A stretch of 8,635 nucleotides of DNA, from positions 1-8,635 of the forward strand of contig QMOO01000044.1 in NCBI GenBank assembly GCA_003648245.1, read 5' to 3'. The notes beneath the pieces were generated by a model that was given only the letters and a program-made list of their open reading frames with translations, was not told where the DNA came from and ran no database searches. The position numbers were made by a program, and so were the translations under genes. This stretch comes from Caldisericota bacterium. Its GTDB lineage: Bacteria > Caldisericota > Caldisericia > B22-G15. Positions 1-6,098 of the stretch are shown one piece after another (position 1 is the first letter of the stretch; each line of letters opens with the position of its first letter).

Positions 1-58
1 ATATGATTTTTTTATAATAATCTTTGATAATCTTCATCTGTTCTTTAGTAAGTTCCAT
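1..58 (-). CDS. N-terminal fragment of an unidentified protein (runs off the left edge)
   Basis: The minus strand from base 58 reads ATG followed by 18 more sense codons to the window edge (MELTKEQMKIIKDYYKKII). The start is well supported by an AGGGAGG Shine-Dalgarno sequence (complement of 64-70) 5 nt upstream of the ATG. The peptide is charged and looks like an amphipathic helix, as at the beginning of a soluble protein. Nineteen residues are too few to name a family. It is transcribed divergently from the K+ operon at 403. Confidence 0.7.
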   Translation of the reverse strand, partial: MELTKEQMKIIKDYYKKII

Positions 59-325
59 TTTTACCTCCCTTTTCTTTTTTTACATTTATAATTTAATTTT
101 GACTTTAAAGCTTCTTCCAACTTCCTTCACCTCTTTCTTGTCCGAGCTTCTGCTACCTTTATTAATTTTACACCCATTTCCTTCTTTTAACTTTATCCTT
201 TTTTACGATGGAGGTAAACTTATTAAAAGAAAGTCCGTAGGGTAGGGAAGTCAAGAGATAAATTTTATTTTATAAGATTCAAATTTATGAAATGATTCCG
301 TACTGTAGGGATAAAAATTTTCAAC

Positions 326-353
326 TTGACAGATTAAGTTAAGGGGTTATAAA
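326..353 (+). promoter_or_regulatory. sigma70-type promoter for the cstA-like/ktrBA operon
   Basis: A perfect -35 hexamer TTGACA lies at 326-331, followed by a 16-bp spacer and a -10 TATAAA (5 of 6 matches to TATAAT) at 348-353. Transcription would begin near base 360, giving a leader of about 43 nt before the ATG at 403. A 5-bp inverted repeat, AACTT...AAGTT (323-327 and 336-340), overlaps the -35 box. It could be a weak operator half-site pair but is short enough to be chance. This is inferred from sequence only. Confidence 0.65.
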
Positions 354-390
354 ATTTTAACATGGTAAGAAAAATGAAAAACCCTAAGAA

Positions 391-395
391 AGGAG
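391..395 (+). promoter_or_regulatory. Shine-Dalgarno of the cstA-like gene
   Basis: AGGAG lies 7 nt before the ATG at 403, within the purine-rich stretch from 386 to 402. It fixes the start of the first gene of the operon, and no better in-frame start lies near it. Confidence 0.7.
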
Positions 396-402
396 AAGGG
401 AG

Positions 403-1938
403 ATGAAACTATACTATTTATCGCTTTTTTCATTAATCGTTGTTATAGCACTGTATTTTCTATCCAAAACCTTCTTTGAGAAGATGTTTAAGATAAAAAA
501 GGAGGGAGGGTTCTCTCTTGTACCATTTGGAGAAAAAATTGGTGCTACGGGAGGACTGTATCTCTTTCTTGCCCCAATAATTGCTATGGAGTGGGGTTGG
601 GTACCATTAATTCTATACATACTAATTGGAATGGTGCTCTTTGGCTATCCACTAAGCTTTATGTCAACTCTTCTTCCAAAGAGATTTAACATTACTACTC
701 TCTTTAAAGAGAGGAAAAACTTTAAAGATGTGTTAACCATAGGTCTGTTTGTATTTTCACTTCTTCTTGTGGTTTCTTTTATTCAATACATGTCTGATCT
801 ACTCGTAAAGAATCCCAATTTATCCACCACTTTCTTATTGTTTGTTGTCCTTTCATTTTTATTCTTCTTTGTGATAAAGGGAATGAAAAAGGATATCATT
901 CCCATGACAGTTTTCTTCCTCGTGTTTGTCTTTTACATCATATGGATAGGTAAGATCTTTCCTCTTAAGTTACCTTTTGTGGTAATAACAGAGAAATTTA
1001 CATGGGGAATAATAATAACTTTACTACTTATATTGTTTGCCTTTTTAAACGAAGATACTCTTTCTCGCCCCTTTTCCTATCTTTCATCCTATCTATATTA
1101 CTTTCTCATAATAGGAGGAGTGTTTGGTCCGTTTATTGGAGTTAGAATTCAAAGACACGCTTTCTCATTCTCATCCCAGAATGGAGGAATACTTATACCC
1201 ATGATCTTTGGTGTTCTTACATTTGGTATCTTCTCTGGTTTTGATTCCCTCTTTTCCATACTTTTTACAGGTAAAGCAACAGTTGGAGAAAGGGATACAT
1301 CTAAAGCAAGCTTACTTCCTATTAGCTTCTTATCACTCCTTGCCCTTGTCTCTTCATTTCCTGCAATAATATACGCAAGAACAGATGCCTTTTTGAAAGG
1401 AAAGGATGCTCTTCAGATCTTTCAGGATGGAATGGCAAGGTTCATTCATTTTGCTGGATTTTCAAAGGAGTTTGGAGAAACAATAGTCCTGTTTACCATG
1501 ATAATAGCCATGTTTTCCTTCATGGTTTATGCAGTGAAACTCTCTGGAAGGTTCTATGAAGAGACAAACGGAAGAAAAGGGAAATTCATTATGCTTTTAC
1601 TTATCTTAATTCCATTTGTTACCTTCTTCTTACCGAAAGAAAGCTTTGGGGGAATTGAGAACATGTGGAACAAGTTTTTCCTTTTAAATACAACCTCCAA
1701 TCTCATGTTAGGGGCAGTTATGCTTTCTCTGATACCCCTTTTATTTAAAGAGGACATATTCTTCATGATTGGAAAGGTGTTAAATGCCATTTCTCTCGCC
1801 GCTCTTATCTATCTATTTATAAGATATCTGGCAATAAATGACATGCTTTCTCTTACAATTTCGGTTGTTTTCATTATGATAAACATATTCTCCCTCGTGT
1901 TTATAAGGAGAAAAATAGAGAAAAATGCAATTTCTTGA
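403..1938 (+). CDS. divergent CstA-family multipass membrane transporter-like protein
   Basis: This 511-aa protein is almost wholly hydrophobic, with roughly 14-15 predicted membrane spans. It aligns by eye along its length with CstA/BtsT carbon-starvation transporters, known for peptide or pyruvate uptake. Residues 42-81 (PFGEKIGATGG then IIAMEWGW) match the family's FGHHFA-IAGAGP block. Residues 221-245 match the QPRDYxN helix. Residues 274-298 (FGIFSGFDSLFS) match CGAISGFHSLxS. Residues 337-387 match the FxxGxxxF...LDTATRxGR region, and 421-447 the IWPLFGxxNQLLA helix. However, the hallmark residues are changed: HH to EK, GFHS to GFDS, DTATR to YAVKLSGR, and NQLLA to TSNLML. It lies in the inner membrane. 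Its stop overlaps the start of ktrB by 14 nt, which argues for a role tied to K+ uptake, but its substrate is unknown. The family call is by pattern recognition; function is open. Confidence 0.7.
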   Translation: MKLYYLSLFSLIVVIALYFLSKTFFEKMFKIKKEGGFSLVPFGEKIGATGGLYLFLAPIIAMEWGWVPLILYILIGMVLFGYPLSFMSTLLPKRFNITTLFKERKNFKDVLTIGLFVFSLLLVVSFIQYMSDLLVKNPNLSTTFLLFVVLSFLFFFVIKGMKKDIIPMTVFFLVFVFYIIWIGKIFPLKLPFVVITEKFTWGIIITLLLILFAFLNEDTLSRPFSYLSSYLYYFLIIGGVFGPFIGVRIQRHAFSFSSQNGGILIPMIFGVLTFGIFSGFDSLFSILFTGKATVGERDTSKASLLPISFLSLLALVSSFPAIIYARTDAFLKGKDALQIFQDGMARFIHFAGFSKEFGETIVLFTMIIAMFSFMVYAVKLSGRFYEETNGRKGKFIMLLLILIPFVTFFLPKESFGGIENMWNKFFLLNTTSNLMLGAVMLSLIPLLFKEDIFFMIGKVLNAISLAALIYLFIRYLAINDMLSLTISVVFIMINIFSLVFIRRKIEKNAIS

Positions 1939-3259
1939 GTCTCTTAAGAAAGAACCAGTAAAGTTTATTGTCTTTACCTTTCTTTTAACCATAGCTATTG
2001 GTGGCACTCTCCTTATCTTCCCCTTCTCATCTTCAGCTCACAAGTGGACAAATCCGCTGGATGCATATTTCACAGCAACATCAGCCACATGTGTTACAGG
2101 TCTTGTGGTGAAAGACACAGGGACTTATTATTCTATATTCGGGCAGATAGTCATACTTTTTCTTATCCAGATAGGTGGACTTGGCTATATGACCATGTTT
2201 ACATTTCTTGCTCTTCTTCTTGGAAGAAGAATTCCACTTGTGGATAGGCTTGCCCTTAAAGAATCTCTGAACTATTTCTCTGTAAGCGGAATTATTAAAC
2301 TTGCAAGAAGAATTTTCTTTACAGTGTTAATTTTTGAAACACTTGGAGCGGTTTCTCTCTTCACCGTCTTCTATCACAAGCATGGGATAATCAAGGGAAT
2401 CTGGTTTGGAATATTTCATTCTGTATCAGCCTTTTGCAATGCTGGATTTGATTTAATTGGAGGTTTTAGAAGTTTCACCCAGTTTACTGGAAACATCACA
2501 TTAAATTTAACGGTTATGCTCTTAATCGTTTTTGGAGGAATAGGTTTTCCAGTTATAAGTGAAATTATTGATTATCCAAATAGAAAGAAGTTTTCACTTC
2601 ACGCAAGGGTTGTATTTAAAACCACAATTTTCCTCATCGTTCTTGGAGCTCTTTTGTTTTTCTTCTTTGAGTCAAGCAACCCATTCACTCTTAAAGGTAT
2701 ACCCATGAAGGAAAAGGTTCTTTCCTCTCTGTTCCAATCTATTACTCCGAGGACTGCAGGTTTCTCCACAATAACTACAGGAAAACTGAAACTGCCAACT
2801 CTTATGTTTCTTGCCTTCTTTATGTTCATAGGAGCTTCGCCAGGGGGTACTGGTGGAGGAATAAAAACAACCACAACGATAGTTTTATTTGAAACTCTCT
2901 TCCAGACTATTAAGGGAAGTAGTGAAACCATTATGGAGGAGAGAACAATTGAGAGAAGTTTTGTAAGAAGAGCATTTATAATATTCTTTGCTTCAAGTGT
3001 TCTTGTGGGTTTTTCAACACTTGTGCTTTCAATTACAGAGGTGTTTGATCTTTCAAAGATTCTATTTGAGGTATTCTCTGCCTTTGGAACCGTTGGGTTG
3101 TCCACTGGTATAACCCCCCTTCTCTCTCCCATTGGGAAACTCACCATAATGTTTACAATGTTTACAGGAAGGGTAGGGATATTAACCATACTCACTATAA
3201 TAACAACCAAGAAACTCAAGAGAATATCTTTACCCGAGGAAAAAATAATGGTAGGATAA
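1925..3259 (+). CDS. ktrB: Ktr/Trk-type potassium uptake channel subunit (KtrB/TrkH family)
   Basis: This 444-aa integral membrane protein forms the K+-translocating subunit of a Ktr system. The length fits KtrB (about 440-460 aa) better than the longer TrkH. The four M1-P-M2 repeats are visible from their selectivity-filter loops: TCVTGL (Gly59), CNAGF (Gly174), RTAGF (Gly279) and GTVGLS (Gly391). The intramembrane gating loop of the third repeat is present at about 303-317 (GASPGGTGGGIKTTT). The conserved Arg in the last repeat is R416 in FTGRVGILT. The ATG at 1925 lies inside the upstream gene and gives the expected short basic N-terminus before the first helix. An AAGGAG at 1905-1910 is rather far away (14 nt), so translation probably depends on coupling to the preceding gene. 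KtrB acts as a dimer on a KtrA ring, and ktrA follows 2 nt downstream. Confidence 0.95.
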   Translation: MQFLESLKKEPVKFIVFTFLLTIAIGGTLLIFPFSSSAHKWTNPLDAYFTATSATCVTGLVVKDTGTYYSIFGQIVILFLIQIGGLGYMTMFTFLALLLGRRIPLVDRLALKESLNYFSVSGIIKLARRIFFTVLIFETLGAVSLFTVFYHKHGIIKGIWFGIFHSVSAFCNAGFDLIGGFRSFTQFTGNITLNLTVMLLIVFGGIGFPVISEIIDYPNRKKFSLHARVVFKTTIFLIVLGALLFFFFESSNPFTLKGIPMKEKVLSSLFQSITPRTAGFSTITTGKLKLPTLMFLAFFMFIGASPGGTGGGIKTTTTIVLFETLFQTIKGSSETIMEERTIERSFVRRAFIIFFASSVLVGFSTLVLSITEVFDLSKILFEVFSAFGTVGLSTGITPLLSPIGKLTIMFTMFTGRVGILTILTIITTKKLKRISLPEEKIMVG

Positions 3260-3261
3260 GA

Positions 3262-3924
3262 ATGATGAAAAAAACATTTGGTGTTATAGGACTTGGAAGA
3301 TTTGGCTTGTCTGTAGCCATTAATATTGAAAAAAGAGGTTTTCCTGTTCTTGGAATTGACAATAATAGAGAGATAATTGAAAGGGTAAAAGATAAACTAA
3401 CTCATGTTGTTCAGGCAGATGCTTCAGATCCTCAAGCTCTTGAGGACGCAGGTATTAAAAACTGCGATACTGTAATTATTGCAATAGGAGACAATAAAGA
3501 ACAGAGTATCCTTGCAACTATGCTGGTTAAGGATTTTGGAATTAAGTATGTAGTTTCCAAAGCAGTGGATGAGCTTCACGGAAGAATACTGGAGAAGATT
3601 GGAGCAGATCTCGTGGTGTTTCCAGAGAAGGAGAGAGGTGAGACTCTTGCAATACAGTTAACGTCTACCTCTTTAATTGACTATATAGAGATATCCCCTG
3701 AGTATGACCTTGAGGAAGCAATAATACCACAGAGATTTGTTGGAAAGACAATAAGAGATTTAGATTTAGGTCGGAAATATAAAGTTATAATTCTTGCTAT
3801 AAGAAGAAATGGTGACATTATAATTGCTCCATCCTCTGAGGAAAAATTCCAAGCAGGAGATATAATAGTTTTTGTTGGAAGAACAAAGGATATCTCAAAG
3901 TTCACTAAAGATTTTCTTGAGTAG
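3262..3924 (+). CDS. ktrA: Ktr potassium uptake regulatory subunit, RCK domain protein (KtrA/TrkA family)
   Basis: This 220-aa cytoplasmic protein has the single RCK unit typical of KtrA; E. coli TrkA has two. Residues 6-125 are the RCK_N Rossmann fold, with the nucleotide-binding loop GLGRFG (Gly10-x-Gly12-x-x-Gly15) and an acidic residue at the end of the second strand (Asp33). Residues 140-219 are the RCK_C (TrkA_C) lobe, with a typical GKTIRDLDL motif at 161-169. In the family an octameric ring binds ATP/ADP or NAD(H) and gates the KtrB dimer. A weak AGGA (3253-3256) lies 5 nt from the first ATG and 8 nt from a second ATG at 3265, so either could be used. The stop is 1 nt from the stop of the convergent small membrane protein gene. 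Confidence 0.95.
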   Translation: MMKKTFGVIGLGRFGLSVAINIEKRGFPVLGIDNNREIIERVKDKLTHVVQADASDPQALEDAGIKNCDTVIIAIGDNKEQSILATMLVKDFGIKYVVSKAVDELHGRILEKIGADLVVFPEKERGETLAIQLTSTSLIDYIEISPEYDLEEAIIPQRFVGKTIRDLDLGRKYKVIILAIRRNGDIIIAPSSEEKFQAGDIIVFVGRTKDISKFTKDFLE

Positions 3925-3925
3925 A

Positions 3926-4207
3926 TTAACTCCTTCTCTTTGCTTTTGCTCCAAGTTTTTTGATTTCAACAAACTCTTTCTTTACAAATTTGTATATTCC
4001 TATTAGCGTATATATTGCAAAACCAGCAAAGGCAATTCCCACCCCTATTCTCGTTATTCCTACCTTAAAGTTTGAACCTATATTGAGTCCTCCCCACACC
4101 ACAAAGAGAACTGTTCCAACAACAGATATACCTACAGTGAAAAGTTGAGCCCTTAGCATGTCTAACTTTGTTACTTCCTTTTTTTCTGGAACTTTAAAAT
4201 CTCTCAT
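3926..4207 (-). CDS. small two-helix membrane protein of unknown function
   Basis: This 93-aa protein begins with a charged stretch (residues 1-19, MRDFKVPEKKEVTKLDMLR). Two hydrophobic helices follow at about 21-43 and 50-72, separated by a short loop with NIGSNFK. It ends with a strongly basic tail (KKEFVEIKK...KAKRRS). The charge pattern predicts both ends in the cytoplasm with a short external hairpin loop. There is no cleavable signal peptide and no Cys. A strong AGGAGG (complement of 4212-4217) sits 4 nt before the ATG, which supports it as a real gene. It is the last gene of the minus-strand operon, 11 nt after the SDR stop. I do not recognise the family. Its placement suggests a membrane partner for the products upstream, but that is inference. 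Confidence 0.8.
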   Translation of the reverse strand: MRDFKVPEKKEVTKLDMLRAQLFTVGISVVGTVLFVVWGGLNIGSNFKVGITRIGVGIAFAGFAIYTLIGIYKFVKKEFVEIKKLGAKAKRRS

Positions 4208-4211
4208 TTTT

Positions 4212-4217
4212 CCTCCT
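4212..4217 (-). promoter_or_regulatory. Shine-Dalgarno of the small membrane protein gene
   Basis: AGGAGG on the minus strand lies 4 nt before the ATG at 4207, in the 11-nt gap after the SDR stop. It is the best evidence that this short unrecognised gene is translated. Confidence 0.75.
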
Positions 4218-4218
4218 T

Positions 4219-5010
4219 TTACATAAGTCCTTTATAGTATCCTCCATCAATTTGAATGGTTGCCCCTGTTATATAACTTGCCCTCTCAGAGAGAAGAAAT
4301 GTTACCACATCTGCAAATTCACTTGGATCACCAATTCTTCCCATGGGAATATCCTTTGTTATTGTTTTAAGAGCTTCATCAACAGATATATTCTCCCTTT
4401 TTGCTTTATCCTCCATGAGTTTCCTGACCCTATCTGTCATGGTGTATCCAGGAGCAACACAGTTTGCAGTTATATTGTAGGGAGCAACCTCAGTTGATAA
4501 GCTCTTTATAAAAGACACCACTCCTGTTCTTGAAACATTCGAAAGTATTAGATTCTTCAGAGGTTGTTTTACAGTTATAGATGTGGAGGCAACTATTCTA
4601 CCATACTTCTGTTCTTTCATATATGGGACAAAACTATAGGTAAGATAAATGGCACTCATCAAATTTAGCTTGATGGCTTTTGAGTAGTCTTCCGGTCCAA
4701 AGTCAAAGAATCCACCTGGTGGTGGTCCTCCCGCATTTATAAAGAGCATGTGCACAGTTTTAAACTTATCTATAACAAAATCTTTAAATTTTTCTATATC
4801 CTCACGTTTTGTTACATCGCAGGTAAAAGAAAAGATTTTAACTTTAAATCTATCTTCTATTTCCTTTGCTGTCTTTGTAAGTTCTTTCTCTCCCCTTGCA
4901 CATATGACTAAATTTGCTCCCTCTTTTGCAAGAGAAATTGCAACCTCTTTCCCAAGCCCTTTACTTGCAGCTGCCACAACCGCGACTTTTCCCTTTATTC
5001 CAAGATCCAT
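4219..5010 (-). CDS. SDR-family oxidoreductase-like protein with altered active site
   Basis: This 263-aa protein has the length and fold pattern of classical short-chain dehydrogenases resembling 3-oxoacyl-ACP reductase (FabG). The N-terminal cofactor loop is AAASKGLG (13-20) in place of TGxxxGIG. The CDVT Asp is at 65, NAGG at 92-95, Asn at 116 (KLNLMS), and the family's C-terminal ITGATIQIDGGY at 247-258. The normal catalytic YxxxK is absent. At the expected distance from Ser144 the sequence reads SNVSR (157-161), so Ser157 replaces Tyr and Arg161 replaces Lys. Known BKR-like SDR subgroups share an imperfect motif of this type, so this is probably a lineage trait and not decay. AGGAGG (complement of 5017-5022) lies 6 nt before the ATG, and the gene starts 2 nt after the DUF362 stop. 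The substrate is unknown; classical reductase activity is doubtful. Confidence 0.88.
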   Translation of the reverse strand: MDLGIKGKVAVVAAASKGLGKEVAISLAKEGANLVICARGEKELTKTAKEIEDRFKVKIFSFTCDVTKREDIEKFKDFVIDKFKTVHMLFINAGGPPPGGFFDFGPEDYSKAIKLNLMSAIYLTYSFVPYMKEQKYGRIVASTSITVKQPLKNLILSNVSRTGVVSFIKSLSTEVAPYNITANCVAPGYTMTDRVRKLMEDKAKRENISVDEALKTITKDIPMGRIGDPSEFADVVTFLLSERASYITGATIQIDGGYYKGLM

Positions 5011-5012
5011 CT

Positions 5013-6098
5013 CTAACCTCCTATTTTGATTCTTTTCTTTAAGTATATCGCACCTTCAGGACATAGTTCATGACAGCAGTAGCACATGATACATTTATCT
5101 CTATCAAAGACAGGGTAAGGAGATAAAGTTATAGCTTTTGCAGGACATTTTGCAGCACATACACCGCATTTTATACACATGGATTTGTTTACCTCAGGCA
5201 CAGTTTGTACAACATTTAGGAAGGTTGAAAATACCATTCCACCAATGGTTGAAAATACTGGAGATGCTTTAAAGGTTTTTGGCGGTTTACACTTCTTTTG
5301 TGGTATGGAGGAAAGACCAACAATTTCTCCCTCTGGAATCACAACAGCTTTAAATAGGGGGATAGATTCTTCCTTAAATCCCATTATCTTAGTCATTACA
5401 TAATCGGTAAGCAAAGGGTCGTCTGAAATTATCACGGAATCTAATTCAACAGGTGTTCCATAGGAAGGTCCATCTCCCTCCATTCCTATTATTCCATCCA
5501 TAATAATCATCTGAGGAATAGGAACAGAGTAGGCTATATCGTAAACAGCCTTTGAAAATTCAACACTTGATGTAATTCTATGAATTTTCAATCTATCCTT
5601 CCTTGGGGTTAAACCAAATAAATTTTTTGTAGCACCTGTTATAAAAGTTAATGAATGAGTCTTCATTTTAGGGAGATTAAAAAGTTTTTTTACTTCCCAC
5701 AAAACTTTCGGCAGGTGAAGTTCATCAAGTTTTAAGAAATCTCTCTTTACGTCCTTGAAACCGAATACTGCAAGTTCACTTATTTCTAAATTCTCATCTT
5801 TTATGCCTTCCAGTCCAGATATTTTTGGATATTTTGAGAGAGGTATAACTCTCCCGGGAATATCACCTACAAGTACCCTCAATCTATTGGAAAGCAAAAA
5901 CTTTACCACTGTTCTTATGAATACAGGGTGTGTTGTCACTGCCTTTTCTGGGGGATTAAAAGAGATAAAATTTGGCTTTACAAGAACTCTATCACCTGAT
6001 TTTAATCCTGAAAGAATGAAATCCTTGTTTTCTTCAAGTATCTCACTTATCTTACTTTCTTCGTATGTTTCTACTTTTTTTACTATTGCTTTTGCCAT
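5013..6098 (-). CDS. DUF362 protein with C-terminal 2x[4Fe-4S] ferredoxin domain
   Basis: This 361-aa predicted cytoplasmic protein has an N-terminal DUF362 domain at about 1-265. Its conserved blocks are VLVKPNFI (38-45), TTHP (55-58), LPKMKTH followed by ATKNLFGL (142-163), and DGIIGMEGDGP (201-211). A bacterial ferredoxin domain follows at about 302-355, with two CxxCxxCxxxCP motifs: Cys308/311/314/318 and Cys336/339/342/346, plus an extra Cys341. Two [4Fe-4S] clusters are therefore expected, implying electron transfer, but the reaction of DUF362 proteins is not established. No signal peptide is seen. The start at 6098 is chosen because GAGGAG (complement of 6106-6111) is 7 nt away and the sequence begins as the family does (MAKAIVKKVE). 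This start lies 47 nt inside the topoisomerase gene. The SDR gene follows after 2 nt, which suggests the two proteins may share a redox pathway. Confidence 0.9.
   Translation of the reverse strand: MAKAIVKKVETYEESKISEILEENKDFILSGLKSGDRVLVKPNFISFNPPEKAVTTHPVFIRTVVKFLLSNRLRVLVGDIPGRVIPLSKYPKISGLEGIKDENLEISELAVFGFKDVKRDFLKLDELHLPKVLWEVKKLFNLPKMKTHSLTFITGATKNLFGLTPRKDRLKIHRITSSVEFSKAVYDIAYSVPIPQMIIMDGIIGMEGDGPSYGTPVELDSVIISDDPLLTDYVMTKIMGFKEESIPLFKAVVIPEGEIVGLSSIPQKKCKPPKTFKASPVFSTIGGMVFSTFLNVVQTVPEVNKSMCIKCGVCAAKCPAKAITLSPYPVFDRDKCIMCYCCHELCPEGAIYLKKRIKIGG
5017..5022 (-). promoter_or_regulatory. Shine-Dalgarno of the SDR gene
   Basis: AGGAGG on the minus strand lies 6 nt before the ATG at 5010 and partly overlaps the last codons of the DUF362 gene, whose TAG is at 5015-5013. 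It fixes the SDR start. Confidence 0.75.

Larger units (their letters stand above)
59..402. other. divergent intergenic region, AT-rich
   Basis: These 344 bases separate the left-edge minus-strand gene from the plus-strand K+ operon. The right third carries a good rightward promoter (326-353), a short 5' leader and a possible 14-codon upstream reading frame (362-406). The left part (61-177, minus strand) holds a 39-codon open frame broken by one TGA, described in the findings. I see no convincing leftward promoter, rho-independent terminator, RNA gene or large repeat. An imperfect direct repeat of the form ATAAAA(A)TTTT(C/A)AAC flanks the promoter core, at about 311-325 and 349-361. Confidence 0.6.

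Noticed and set aside
104..162. Alternative minus-strand frame reading ...SSDKKEVKEVGRSFKVKIKL
   Set aside because: It has no start codon with an SD, is short, and competes with another frame in the same AT-rich stretch.
24..245. 73-codon plus-strand open frame, Phe/Leu/Ser-rich
   Set aside because: It runs antisense over the start and SD of the left-edge gene, has no SD of its own, and its low-complexity hydrophobic product reflects AT/pyrimidine-rich DNA.
249..275. Leftward promoter candidate upstream of the left-edge gene (TTGACT, complement of 249-254)
   Set aside because: The nearest -10-like TTTAAT is 21 bp away, too long a spacer; other AT-rich hexamers are too common here to choose from.
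2599..3219. 206-codon minus-strand open frame inside ktrB
   Set aside because: It is antisense to a gene with all four KtrB filter motifs, and its product looks like a shadow of that sequence with no recognisable domain.
3904..3932. Bidirectional terminator between the convergent operons
   Set aside because: Only short stems (GAGT/ACTC) are found, with no GC-rich core and no T run, so it does not meet the usual pattern of an intrinsic terminator.
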